Shown here one piece after another: positions 35,485 to 44,438 of a DNA stretch of 64,000 nucleotides. The DNA comes from DSVZ01 sp037439785 (GTDB lineage Bacteria > Verrucomicrobiota > Verrucomicrobiia > Limisphaerales > J093): the NCBI GenBank assembly GCA_037439785.1, contig JBBIVJ010000003.1, positions 62,001-126,000 on the forward strand, written 5' to 3'. A program made the position numbers and the translations under genes. Position 1 is the first letter of the stretch, and each line of letters starts with the position of its first letter. Under the pieces are notes generated by a model, which saw nothing but the letters and a program-made list of their open reading frames with translations, was not told the DNA's origin and did not search any database.

Positions 35485-36069
35485 ATGACGGCGATGCCAC
35501 AACCCTCGGGCCGTGCTCACCCGGCGGCCGGGGGCGAGACCGGTGCGCACCTCTGTCCGTTCTGCGCGGAAGCCGTCCGGCCGGCTGCCAAAAGCTGTCC
35601 GCACTGCCAGTCGAGGCTGGTGCGTTTCGCGGTGCTGCGATCCGAGCTGACTTGGGCGATTCCCGTACTGCTGGGGGTGGCCTTGATCTGCACAGCCGGT
35701 GCATGGCTTGAACAGCGGTTCAGTGACCAGGGCCGGCCCTTTGCGCCCCATCAGCAGGAGCTGGTGGTCCGGGCCGTCCGGTTGAGCGAGCCGGGTGCAC
35801 GGCAGCGGGCGGTGGTGACCGGGATGGTGACCAACCAGGGGCGGTATCCCTGGCGGGTGCGAACCTTGGAAGTGCGGTTTCTGAACCCGGACGGCTCCTG
35901 GTTGGATGTGCACCATCCGGCGCCAGCCGATCCTTTCGTGGTTCAGCCCGGGCAGGAGGCGGCGTTTGCGGTGACGCTGGATTCCGCGCTGCCGGAGACT
36001 GTCCGCCGCGCTCCCTTGGAAGTGCGGGTCCAACATGCCACGGACGGCACGCGGGCCGCGCGCCCTTGA
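35485..36069 (+). CDS. Zinc-ribbon single-pass membrane protein (paralogue 1)
   Basis: Unrecognised protein of 194 residues with a clear layout. An N-terminal zinc ribbon (Cys24, Cys27, Cys38, Cys41 in CPFC...CPHC) precedes one transmembrane helix at about 55-75. A beta-rich domain of about 110 residues follows with RAVVTGMVTNQGRYPWRVRT, resembling FxLYD/DUF3426-type domains found in zinc-ribbon membrane proteins. It is followed after 12 bases by a gene of the same architecture. Function unknown; the zinc ribbon should face the cytoplasm and the beta domain the periplasm. Confidence 0.65.
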   Translation: MTAMPQPSGRAHPAAGGETGAHLCPFCAEAVRPAAKSCPHCQSRLVRFAVLRSELTWAIPVLLGVALICTAGAWLEQRFSDQGRPFAPHQQELVVRAVRLSEPGARQRAVVTGMVTNQGRYPWRVRTLEVRFLNPDGSWLDVHHPAPADPFVVQPGQEAAFAVTLDSALPETVRRAPLEVRVQHATDGTRAARP

Positions 36070-36081
36070 CCTGCCCCCCTC

Positions 36082-36612
36082 ATGAATGCCCCCACCACGA
36101 CCCGTGACTGCCCCTGCTGCGCGGAAAGTATCCCCGCGAGGGCTCGGGTGTGTCCGCGTTGCCGACAGTGGTTGAGCTGGCGTTCCCTCCGCCATCCGGT
36201 GGTGGGGGTGGTGGGGATGTTGGCGATGGTCCTCGGTGTTGGCTGGGTGTTTTTCCAGCACGTGGAGCAGTGGTACAACCCCCGCCCGTCTTTTTCTGAG
36301 ATTCCCCACGCGCTGACGGTGCTGGAAAGTCGGTTGAACTGGGTGGCCACCGAGAAGGGCCCGCGCATCTACCTGACTGGGCTGCTGACCAACCACAGCC
36401 CCCGGGCCTGGCGGGACCCCGAGTTCGAGTGCCGCTTTTTCGATGCCGCCGGCCAGCTCATTGACGTGGGTCACCGGACCAGTTTCCAAACCGTGGCGGC
36501 CGGAGCCGACAGCGGGTTTCGTCTTGTCGTGGAACCCCAGCACCCGCGGGAGGCGTATCACAGCCACCGCCTGTGGGTGACCCACGCACGTCATGTGCGT
36601 GCGTTGTTCTGA
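36082..36612 (+). CDS. Zinc-ribbon single-pass membrane protein (paralogue 2)
   Basis: Protein of 176 residues built like its upstream neighbour: zinc ribbon (Cys10, Cys13, Cys24, Cys27), transmembrane helix (about 40-58) and a beta-rich domain with GPRIYLTGLLTNHSPRAWRD and EFECRFFDAAGQLIDVG, as in FxLYD-type domains. The shared architecture and adjacency suggest a tandem duplication that has diverged strongly. Unrecognised function. Confidence 0.65.
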   Translation: MNAPTTTRDCPCCAESIPARARVCPRCRQWLSWRSLRHPVVGVVGMLAMVLGVGWVFFQHVEQWYNPRPSFSEIPHALTVLESRLNWVATEKGPRIYLTGLLTNHSPRAWRDPEFECRFFDAAGQLIDVGHRTSFQTVAAGADSGFRLVVEPQHPREAYHSHRLWVTHARHVRALF

Positions 36613-37002
36613 CCTTTGCCGCACCACGCCGGGGGATGGTTTTTTCTGAACCCGCTGTCTGCCACACAGACCGGCAGGTCCCCCCGGCCTGTCGGAAAAT
36701 GGTCAGGCAGGTGCGGTGGTTCGCGTCGCTCCTCGAACTGCCCCGCCGGCTACTCAGCGCGTTCTGCGTGTTCCCGAATGGCGAGAGTGGCCGGTCGCTT
36801 TTCAGAGGGCGAGCCGCCACGGGAAGCTTCCGACCCCTGGAGGGCATGGGGCGATACCTGGCCCGCGCCGCCCGCCGCGCATCTGCCAGGCGGGCGCGTG
36901 ATGCAGTTCCCCCCGCCTGGTTGTTTCCCGACGCTGGCGCCAGTAGCCGGTGCCTTGGGCACCGGTCAGCGGGTTGTCCCGGCCAGGCCGGCGGGGCCGC
37001 AG
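36613..37002. other. 390-base intergenic region with one perfect hairpin
   Basis: No gene was recognised. A perfect 8-base inverted repeat with a 3-base loop (CCGGTGCC TTG GGCACCGG) lies at 36947-36965, just beyond the stop of the convergent pseudopilin gene. No T-run follows in either direction. Confidence 0.5.
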
Positions 37003-37677
37003 TCAGGGAATCCAGCGCAGGGCCGGGCTCCCGGGCCGGCCGCGGTTGGTCTCGGGGTCCCAGTAGTCCGGGCGGGACAGGCGGGCGGTGTGGCCGTCCA
37101 GAAACACGAACTGCGCACCGCCCTGGTGGAGGTTGGTGTGGACGTAATTCCAGAAGCCCACCGCGGGGAGGTTCTTCGAGTCGAACAACCAGACGGTGCG
37201 GGCCGGTTCGGGAATGGCGGCCAGGCGCACCGGCCGGTTGTTCTCGGCGGTGCCGTTGACGTGCTCGTTCAGGCAGTAGTGGAACAGGTTCCGGCCATTG
37301 CTGCGACGGGGGTTGGCCGGGCAGAGCCACACCGTGCGGCCCGGCTCGGCGGCGGCGTTGGTCCGCCAGGGCTGGTCGTGATACCGCGGCAGGCCCAGCT
37401 CGCGCGGCAACTGGATGTACCAGCCCTGGTTGGTGGCCGAAGCGTCCGGGTTGGGGGTGCCCTCCGGCGGCAGGTAATCCTGGTGCCCGGCCGCGTAAAG
37501 CTGGGTGGCCAGCCCCCACTGCCGCAGGTGATTCAGACAGGACACGTCCCGCGCCCGCTGCTTGACCCCTCCCACCGCCGGCAGGAGCAACGCGGCCAGC
37601 AGGGCGATGACCGCCACCACGACCAACAGCTCCACCAGCGAGAAGCCGCGACGCGACGCTGGCCGGCCCCGGTGCAT
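37003..37677 (-). CDS. Type II secretion/prepilin-like protein with DGH motif
   Basis: Pseudopilin-like protein of 224 residues. The prepilin peptidase site is GFSLVELLVVVAVIALLAAL, with Gly11 before the cleavage point, Glu16 as the conserved fifth residue of the mature protein, and one N-terminal helix. The C-terminal part has the planctomycete/verrucomicrobial signature FLDGHTARL (H-X9-DG type). Such proteins occur in very large numbers in these phyla; whether they form pili, secretion filaments or surface structures is not settled. No secretion machinery gene is adjacent. Confidence 0.88.
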   Translation of the reverse strand: MHRGRPASRRGFSLVELLVVVAVIALLAALLLPAVGGVKQRARDVSCLNHLRQWGLATQLYAAGHQDYLPPEGTPNPDASATNQGWYIQLPRELGLPRYHDQPWRTNAAAEPGRTVWLCPANPRRSNGRNLFHYCLNEHVNGTAENNRPVRLAAIPEPARTVWLFDSKNLPAVGFWNYVHTNLHQGGAQFVFLDGHTARLSRPDYWDPETNRGRPGSPALRWIP

Positions 37678-38106
37678 GAGCCCCTGCTAGCGCATCGAAC
37701 GGCGTCCGGCAAGGGCGCTCCGGCGATCTTCTTCCGGGCTGGGAGGCTCGTTTTCGGTCTGGAAGGGGTGGAACTGATCGGTCGGAGCGTGCTGCCGGCT
37801 CCTCCCGGCAGACCCACGGAGGCGGCTCGACGCCGGCCTCACCCCTTCCTTGAGCGGAGGGTGTGGCGTGCGTACCTTCCCTCCACGCCCGAGGTTCGGT
37901 GGGCACGTCGCCGCCGCGCGTGCCGGGAATCTTCGGACCTGGGCCCCGGCTCAGGATTTGACAACGGCCTGCACAATGCCCATGCCTCCCCACCTTTACC
38001 CGCTGGTCATCGGCGGGATCATGCTTGCCGCCGTCCTGCCGGACAGTGTGCGCGGCCGGTCGCCGGCCGCACAGGGAGGGTGCTGATTCGACCCGACAAA
38101 GCCGCC
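37678..38106. other. 429-base divergent gap
   Basis: Separates the pseudopilin (minus) from the GH140-like gene (plus). It contains a 7-base-pair hairpin (37792-37811), a TTGACA box at 37958-37963 without a good -10, and a 36-codon frame from 37976 starting MPMPPHLYPLVIGGIML that is not convincing as a gene. Confidence 0.5.
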
Positions 38107-39537
38107 ATGAATGCCAAACCTCTGCTCCTGAGCCTGGCCACCGCCGTACTGGGCCTGACTACCCAGAGCGCCGACCTGCCCCGGCTCAAGGTCTCCGACA
38201 ACCGCCGGTTCCTCGTCACGGAGGACGGCCGGCCCTTTTTCTGGCTGGGCGATACGGCCTGGGAGCTGTTCCACCGACTCAACCGCCAGGAGGCGGAGCT
38301 TTACCTCAAGACCCGCGCCGCACAGGGCTTCACCGTGATCCAGGCCGTGGCCCTGGCAGAACTGGACGGTTTGAACACCCCCAATCCCTACGGCCACCGC
38401 CCGCTGCGCGACAACGACCCCACCCGACCGGAGGTGCGCGATGGCCCCGACGACGACTACTGGGACCACGTGGACTTCATCGTGCGCGAGGCCAACCGCC
38501 GCGGCCTTTACCTCGGCTACCTGCCCACCTGGGGCGACAAATGGAACAAGAAATGGGGCGTCGGCCCCGAAATCTTCACCCCGCAGAACGCCGAGGCTTA
38601 TGGCGAGTGGTTGGGCCGGCGGTACAAGGACGCGGGCCTGGTCTGGATTCTGGGCGGCGACCGGCCCATCGAGACCGACACACACCGCGAAATCATCCGC
38701 GCCATGGCCCACGGGCTGCGCCGGGGCGACGGCGGCGCGCACTTGATCACCTTCCATCCCATGGGCGGCCAGGGCTCGGCGCAGTATTTTCATGACGAGG
38801 ACTGGCTGGACTTCAACATGCGCCAGAACGGCCATGTGCCCGAGTTCACCGGGCGCTATGATCAGACCCGCAAAGACTACGATCGCACTCCGGTGAAGCC
38901 GGTGCTGGACGGCGAACCCATCTACGAGGACCACCCCGTGTCGTTCGACCCGGCCAAACTCGGTCACTCGATCGCCGCCGACGTGCGCCGGCCGTTGTAC
39001 TGGGATCTGTTCACCGGCGCCTTCGGCCACACCTACGGCCATCATTCGGTCTGGCAGATGTGGGCGCCGGGTCGGGACCCCGTCAACAACCCGCTCCTGC
39101 CCTGGTCCGAGGCCATCCAGCAGCCCGGCGCGGCGCAGATGCACCACGCCAAACACCTGCTGCTGTCGCGTCCCTTCCTCACCCGCGTGCCCGATGATTC
39201 GGTGATCGTGCCCGACCGCGTGCCCACCAGCGTGCCGGGCGCGGGCCGCTATCGCTTTGTGGCCACGCGGGACACTGACGGCACCTATGCAATGGTCTAT
39301 GCGCCGGTGGGCCGGCCCTTCAAAGTACGCCTGGACGTGATCCGCGGCGCCCAGGTTCGCGCCTGGTGGTTCAACCCGCGCGACGGCACGGCCCGCGCCG
39401 CAGGAACGTTCACCAACCAGGGCGAGCGCGAGTTCACCCCGCCCGATCCGGGCGAAATGCTCGATTGGGTGCTGGCACTGGAGGATGCCAGCCAGTACCT
39501 TTCCCCTCCTGGAACCCCGATGGATTCACGCCCATGA
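38107..39537 (+). CDS. GH140-like glycosidase (DUF4038, apiosidase family)
   Basis: Secreted glycoside hydrolase of 476 residues with a signal peptide (about 1-22), a DUF4038 (beta/alpha)8 barrel and a C-terminal beta-sandwich of the putative collagen-binding type. Known GH140 members remove apiose-linked chains from rhamnogalacturonan II. Barrel landmarks are FFWLGDTAWELFHRL, the candidate acid/base Asp185 in WILGGDRPIE, and the candidate nucleophile Glu270 in VLDGEPIYED. Assignment of these two residues follows the family pattern, not experiment. It overlaps the next gene by four bases (ATGA), so the two are translationally coupled. Confidence 0.88.
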   Translation: MNAKPLLLSLATAVLGLTTQSADLPRLKVSDNRRFLVTEDGRPFFWLGDTAWELFHRLNRQEAELYLKTRAAQGFTVIQAVALAELDGLNTPNPYGHRPLRDNDPTRPEVRDGPDDDYWDHVDFIVREANRRGLYLGYLPTWGDKWNKKWGVGPEIFTPQNAEAYGEWLGRRYKDAGLVWILGGDRPIETDTHREIIRAMAHGLRRGDGGAHLITFHPMGGQGSAQYFHDEDWLDFNMRQNGHVPEFTGRYDQTRKDYDRTPVKPVLDGEPIYEDHPVSFDPAKLGHSIAADVRRPLYWDLFTGAFGHTYGHHSVWQMWAPGRDPVNNPLLPWSEAIQQPGAAQMHHAKHLLLSRPFLTRVPDDSVIVPDRVPTSVPGAGRYRFVATRDTDGTYAMVYAPVGRPFKVRLDVIRGAQVRAWWFNPRDGTARAAGTFTNQGEREFTPPDPGEMLDWVLALEDASQYLSPPGTPMDSRP

Positions 39538-40787
39538 AAACAATCTGGTTCACCCTCCTCTTCCTGCTGGGCACCACGTTGCACGCCGATAACTGGCCGC
39601 AGTTCCGCGGCCCCAACGGTCAGGGCCACTCGACCGAGACCGGCATCCCCTGGCGGTGGAGCGCCACGGAAAACATCGCCTGGAAGACGCCCCTGCCCGG
39701 CGAAGGGTGGTCCTCCCCCATCGTCTGGGACGACCACCTGTTCGTCACCGCGACCACCGACCGCGGCGAGACCTGCCGGATGCTGGCCCTCGACACCCGG
39801 ACCGGCCAGGTGCGCTGGGATCGGGCCGTCTTCACCCAGGTGCCGCGTCGCAAGGAAGGGCGGAACTCGTACGCCACCCCGACGCCGGCGACGGACGGCG
39901 AACGCGTGTATGCCTGTTTCGCCGACGGCAGCTTCGTGGCGCTGGACTTTGCCGGGCAGGTCGTCTGGACCAACCGCGCCTACCCCTTTTACAGCCAGCA
40001 CGGCCTGGGCACCTCGTTGGTTCTGCATCGCGGGGTGCTCCTCATGGCGCGCGACGGCAGCAGCGACGGCGAGGACAAGGCCCTCGGCTGGCAGAAGCCG
40101 TGGGATCAGGCGTATGTGCTGGCGCTCGACGCCCGGACCGGCCGCGAACGCTGGAAAGCCCGCCGGGGACTCTCGCGCATCTCCCACGGCACCCCCGCCC
40201 TCTGGACCGGCCCGGGCGGACGCGAGCAGGTGATCAGCGAGGCCGGCGACGTGGTGCAGGGCTTCGACTTCCTGACCGGCGAACGGCTCTGGTCCAGCAC
40301 GGTCATTGGCGAGGGCAAGGTCCCCTCGACGGTGCTCGGCGACGGCCTGGTGTTCACCGCCGGCGGCTGGGGTGGGCGCGAATCCATCAAGGCCTTTCGC
40401 CTCGGCGGCCGGGGCGACCTCGGCACGAACAACCTCGCCTGGGAACAGCGCCGCGGCATGCCCAAGATCCCCTCGACGCTGTTTGTGCGCCCGCACCTGT
40501 ACGCCGTCACCGACGCCGGCCTGGCCACGTGCCTGGTGGCCGCCACGGGGGAGATCGTCTGGCAGGAACGGCTGGACGGGAACTTCACCGCCTCACCCGT
40601 GACCGCGGAAGGCCGCATCTACCTCGTCGCCGACCACGGCGAAACCACCGTCCTCGCGGCCGGCCCGGAGTTCAAGGTCCTGGCGAAAAATCCGATCGGC
40701 GAAAAGGTCCAGGCCACCCCGGCGATCTCGCAGGGGCGGATTTTCATTCGCACCGAGAAGCATCTGTTTGCCATCGGCGCGAAGTAG
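39534..40787 (+). CDS. PQQ-type beta-propeller repeat protein
   Basis: Exported protein of 417 residues. The signal peptide ends near residue 18 and the mature part begins WPQFRGPNGQGHS, a typical start of the PQQ-like outer-membrane propeller family in Verrucomicrobia and Planctomycetes. Repeated blades carry ALDTRTGQVRWDR, ALDARTGRERWKA, DFLTGERLWSS and VAATGEIVWQERL. No enzyme active site is evident, so it may be a structural or binding protein rather than a quinoprotein dehydrogenase. The ATG overlaps the stop of the glycosidase gene, which suggests a joint role in polysaccharide use. Confidence 0.87.
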   Translation: MKTIWFTLLFLLGTTLHADNWPQFRGPNGQGHSTETGIPWRWSATENIAWKTPLPGEGWSSPIVWDDHLFVTATTDRGETCRMLALDTRTGQVRWDRAVFTQVPRRKEGRNSYATPTPATDGERVYACFADGSFVALDFAGQVVWTNRAYPFYSQHGLGTSLVLHRGVLLMARDGSSDGEDKALGWQKPWDQAYVLALDARTGRERWKARRGLSRISHGTPALWTGPGGREQVISEAGDVVQGFDFLTGERLWSSTVIGEGKVPSTVLGDGLVFTAGGWGGRESIKAFRLGGRGDLGTNNLAWEQRRGMPKIPSTLFVRPHLYAVTDAGLATCLVAATGEIVWQERLDGNFTASPVTAEGRIYLVADHGETTVLAAGPEFKVLAKNPIGEKVQATPAISQGRIFIRTEKHLFAIGAK

Positions 40788-41255
40788 CCACCGCCCTGCC
40801 GGTAGCGGACCGCCCCCGCGCCGAACCTGGCGGCCTCGGGGCTGGAGAAGGCGCGGCGGCGGAACGCGGACCGCTTTCCGCTGCCGTCAAGGTCTGCCCC
40901 AGCTCTGCACCCGCCACTGCTCCGCCGTCCATTTGCCGAAGAGTTTGACCCGCTAGAAGTAGCGGGTGAGTTTCGGGTCCGACAGAGTCGGCAGGAGGTT
41001 TTCGAACTGGCGGCGCGCCGCGTTCAGCTCCTCACGGCGTCGCCGCAACGCCCCGAGACCTTCGCGCCCGGCCCGCGCGTCGGCGATGCTCACGCTCCCC
41101 AGGAGGGGGACCGCCCCCGCCCTCTCCGCCGGCCAGGCGTGCCGCCCCCTGGCCTGCACTTGGGGCTTGGTGGGGCGGCGCGGCCGTGGCATCGTGCCGG
41201 CGCGTCAGCCAACCCAAACCCACGCCCTCCGCGGCCGCCCGCCGCCTCACCCCCC
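40788..41255. other. 468-base gap with a doubtful small frame
   Basis: Contains a 7-base-pair hairpin (ACCCGCT/AGCGGGT) at about 40948-40967 without a T-run. A 79-codon Arg/Ala-rich frame on the minus strand (40953-41192) has no recognisable family or ribosome binding site and is not called as a gene. Confidence 0.45.
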
Positions 41256-44150
41256 ATGCCCCCCCCTCACCCCGCTTTGCCGGATGCCGCGCCCGCCCAC
41301 GCCTTGTGGGTGCAGTTGGCCTCACGGCTGACCACCCAGCCCCTGCATTACCGGTCCGGCGAGGAGGAAACCGCCGTCGCCAGCCTGGTCTCGCTCTTTG
41401 ACACGGTGCGCGCGCTGCTGGAGCAGCATCCGGACGCCGCGCAATTTCGGAGCCTGGCCCTGGGACTGCTCAACGACCTGCTCCGGCCGCGCACCGCCCG
41501 CTGGCACGGCTGGCTCACCGCCGACGCCGATCGGCCCGGTGCCGACGGTCGGCCCGCGGTGCGTTTCCGGGACGAGCAGGTGCGCCGGCAATTCCGGCAG
41601 GAGTTGCAGGAATTGCAGCCCTCCCTGCGGGTGCTCCAGACGCGGCTCGCGGCGCTGGCCGGCCTGGTGGAACCGCCGCCCCCGCCCCCGCCCCCGCGCG
41701 CGGACCTGGGCGCACCGCTGCCGGCCGGCATCCAACAGCAGGTGTTCATCCAAACCCGGCCCGCGAAAGGCGGCCGGCTCGTCAGCCCGGAGGAGATCAA
41801 CGCCGCCGAGCACGCCTTCCTGCTGCGCCGCCGTCAGGCCCTGGGGACACTGCAACCGCAGGACCCGCCGCCACCGGCCGGGCCGGAGGCGGGCGCGGTC
41901 GAAACGGCGGCCGCGGCAACCGCGGAGGCGGGTACTTCACCGGCGACCGCCGACCGCCCACCCCGCCCGCTGCACGACGCCGCCGGGCTGGCCTTTTCCG
42001 GTGGCGGGATTCGTTCGGCCACGTTTTGTCTGGGCGTGACCCAGGTCCTGGCGCGGCGCGGCCTGTTGCCGCAGTTTGACTACCTCTCCACGGTCTCCGG
42101 CGGCGGTTATTTCGGCAGCTTTCTGAGCTGTGCCCTGGGCACCCGCCAGCCGGGGGACACGCGCCCGACCACGCCCGAGTCCGCCCGGGAACGCATCGAG
42201 GATGTCTTCCAGCGCCAGGGCGGGACCGAGTCCGGCCTGCTGCGGCATCTGCGCAACCACAGCAAGTACCTGCTGCACGGGGGGGTGCTGGGGCGGCTGC
42301 GCATCGTGGGGCTGGTGTTGAGCGGCGTGCTGTGGAACTTGATGATCATGCTGCCCCTGCCGCTGGGCGCCGCCCTGCTGGCGTTTCTGGTCGGGCCGTG
42401 GCTGTGGGGTGGGGCGATTGCCGCCGGCGGTCCGGTGCTGCCAGAGCTCTGGAGCTCGTGGTCCGGTCGTGCCCTGCTGGGGCTGGCGGCGGTCTTCGGC
42501 CTGGCGTGGGTGACCCTGCCCGGCATTCAACTGGTCACCCACGGCAGGCCGCCCCGCTCGGCCGGCGCGATCTTCCGCGGCCTGTGGGAGAACCTCACCC
42601 TCGGGCTGGGGGTGTTGACCGCGGCGGCGGCGGGGGTGTTTCTGACGCCGGCGCTGTTGCACGGTCACGAGGCACTGCGGCTCTGGCTGGCGGGCTGGCA
42701 GGCCGGCGGCTACAGCCTCGAGGCCGTGGCCGGGTTGGTGCCGGCCACGGCCACCGGCGCGGCCGGGGCGGCGTTGGCGGTGCTGGGGGCGTGGTTGGCG
42801 CCGCACTGGCCGCGGTTGCGGGCGCTGGTCGTGCGGCTGTTCATCCTCAGCGGGCCGTTGCTGCTGCTGTTTATCTTCCTGCTGGTCGGCAACGGGCTGG
42901 GACTGGCCCGCAGCGGCGGGGCGCGTTGGGAGGGGGCCGGCGTGCTGGGGCTTGCGCTCGGCCTGGCGGCGTGGGACTGGCTGTTCGTCAACATCAACAC
43001 CCTGGCGCCGCACCGCTACTACCGGAACCGCCTCTGTGAATGTTACCTGGCCCGCCGCATCCCCGAGTCGGAAGGCCGCAGGAAGGCACTGGCCCGCGCC
43101 CTGGCCGGGGAGCGCGTCCAGGGCCGCACCGAGGTGCTCAAGCAGGTGCCGCTGTCCGAACTCGGGGCCGACCTGACCGCGCCGTATCACCTGATCAACA
43201 TGACGGTCAATGCCCCCGCCAGCCACGAGAAAAACCTGCGCGGCCGCGGCGGCGACTTCTTCCTGGCCAGCCGGGATTTTTTTGGCTCGCCGCTCACGGG
43301 CTACGCCCGCACGGCGGAGCTGGAGCAGGCGGACCCGCACTTCGACCTGGGCACGGCGCTGGCGGTGTCCGGCGCCGCGGCGTCCCCCCTCATGGGCTGG
43401 CGCACCCTGCCGCATTTCCGGTTTTTGATGACGCTGTTCAACGTGCGGCTCGGCTACTGGCTGCGCCACCCCGGCCGGCCCGCCGGCCACCGGCTGCTGG
43501 AAGGCGCCGGGCCGTGGTACTTCTTCCGGGAACTGCTCGGACGCATGGACGAGCGCAGTCGCTACGTGTATCTCTCCGACGGCGGCCACCTCGAGAACCT
43601 CGGCGCCTACGAGCTCCTCCGCCGCCGCTGCAAGTTCATCGTGTGCGTGGATGCCGGCCACGAACCCGGCCAGGAATGCGCGGACCTGATCCGGCTGCAA
43701 CGCTACGCGGAGATTGACCTGGGGGCGCGCCTGCACTTCGACACCGCGGACCTCCAGATCGGTCCCAACCTCCTGAGCCGCGCCCACGCCATCCTGGTGA
43801 AGATTGACTACGCGTCCGACCCCGCCCGCCGCGGGGCCGCCTCCGGCTCGGGCGAGCACCTGGGCTGGATGCTCTACGTGAAACCGGCCCTGACCGGAAC
43901 CGAGCCGGCCTACGTGCGGGACTACCGCCGCGAGCACCCGGACTTCCCGCACCAGAGCACCGGCGACCAGATTTACGAGGAGGAACAGTTCGAGGCCTAC
44001 CGCGCCCTGGGCGAAAGTGCCCTGGAAGGCTTGTTCCGGTCGGAACTGGTCGGCCCACAGCCGCCCCGCACGGTGCGGGAATGGTTCCAGTGCCTGGCGG
44101 ACCGGTTGTTGCCAGACAACGACGCTGTCTTCCGCCGCCCGCCGTGCTGA
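41256..44150 (+). CDS. Membrane-embedded patatin-like phospholipase
   Basis: Large protein of 964 residues. An N-terminal region of about 240 residues, with a run of eight prolines, precedes a patatin/cPLA2-like catalytic core. The core has the oxyanion loop SGGGIRSATF (about 248-257) and the nucleophile in STVSGGGYFG (Ser281). The matching Asp lies in SDGGHLENLG (Asp775). Between them are about 490 residues with six or more hydrophobic helices (roughly 350-590), so the catalytic halves flank a membrane domain. The family hydrolyses phospholipids or lipid esters. The ATG at 41256 was chosen; an in-frame ATG 39 codons earlier would add a Pro/Arg-rich stretch. No neighbour suggests a substrate. 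Confidence 0.85.
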   Translation: MPPPHPALPDAAPAHALWVQLASRLTTQPLHYRSGEEETAVASLVSLFDTVRALLEQHPDAAQFRSLALGLLNDLLRPRTARWHGWLTADADRPGADGRPAVRFRDEQVRRQFRQELQELQPSLRVLQTRLAALAGLVEPPPPPPPPRADLGAPLPAGIQQQVFIQTRPAKGGRLVSPEEINAAEHAFLLRRRQALGTLQPQDPPPPAGPEAGAVETAAAATAEAGTSPATADRPPRPLHDAAGLAFSGGGIRSATFCLGVTQVLARRGLLPQFDYLSTVSGGGYFGSFLSCALGTRQPGDTRPTTPESARERIEDVFQRQGGTESGLLRHLRNHSKYLLHGGVLGRLRIVGLVLSGVLWNLMIMLPLPLGAALLAFLVGPWLWGGAIAAGGPVLPELWSSWSGRALLGLAAVFGLAWVTLPGIQLVTHGRPPRSAGAIFRGLWENLTLGLGVLTAAAAGVFLTPALLHGHEALRLWLAGWQAGGYSLEAVAGLVPATATGAAGAALAVLGAWLAPHWPRLRALVVRLFILSGPLLLLFIFLLVGNGLGLARSGGARWEGAGVLGLALGLAAWDWLFVNINTLAPHRYYRNRLCECYLARRIPESEGRRKALARALAGERVQGRTEVLKQVPLSELGADLTAPYHLINMTVNAPASHEKNLRGRGGDFFLASRDFFGSPLTGYARTAELEQADPHFDLGTALAVSGAAASPLMGWRTLPHFRFLMTLFNVRLGYWLRHPGRPAGHRLLEGAGPWYFFRELLGRMDERSRYVYLSDGGHLENLGAYELLRRRCKFIVCVDAGHEPGQECADLIRLQRYAEIDLGARLHFDTADLQIGPNLLSRAHAILVKIDYASDPARRGAASGSGEHLGWMLYVKPALTGTEPAYVRDYRREHPDFPHQSTGDQIYEEEQFEAYRALGESALEGLFRSELVGPQPPRTVREWFQCLADRLLPDNDAVFRRPPC

Positions 44151-44349
44151 GCCGCCGGCGTGAGCCCGCGGAAAGGGTGGTCCGCCGCCTCACCGCAGCG
44201 GCCGGGCTCCGGGACGCTACCGGGCGGCAGGGCTGTCTCGCCAGGTGCGTCAGCGTGGGGAATGCGCCAGCCCTCGGGCGCTTGGCGACCGCCCCGGGCC
44301 GTGTGGATCCCGGATTTCGCCCGGCCGACCCCGATTACCAATACCCTTG

Positions 44350-44389
44350 GCCGATTGGCAATCGGCGATACGGCAGGTTGGCAGCCTGC
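44350..44389 (-). repeat. REP-like double hairpin, copy 2 (inverted)
   Basis: Read on the minus strand: GCAGGCT-GCC-AACCTGC, linker CGTATC, GCCGATT-GCC-AATCGGC. The second stem differs from the other copies at paired positions. It lies in the 288-base convergent gap between the patatin and propeller genes, which otherwise shows nothing. Confidence 0.75.
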
Positions 44390-44438
44390 GCCACGCCGCC
44401 GATTACCCATCGGCGGTGCCCGTTCCAGCCGCCGCCGG

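Noticed and set aside
37976..38086. A 36-codon frame with a hydrophobic stretch just before the GH140-like gene.
   Set aside because: Runs into a low-complexity tail, has no ribosome binding site, and the nearby TTGACA has no matching -10 box.
40948..40967. Inverted repeat ACCCGCT/AGCGGGT as a terminator of the PQQ propeller gene.
   Set aside because: It lies 160 bases past the stop and no T-run follows on either strand.
40953..41192. A 79-codon minus-strand frame between the PQQ propeller and patatin genes.
   Set aside because: Arg/Ala-rich composition, no ribosome binding site, no family resemblance; reported only as gap content.
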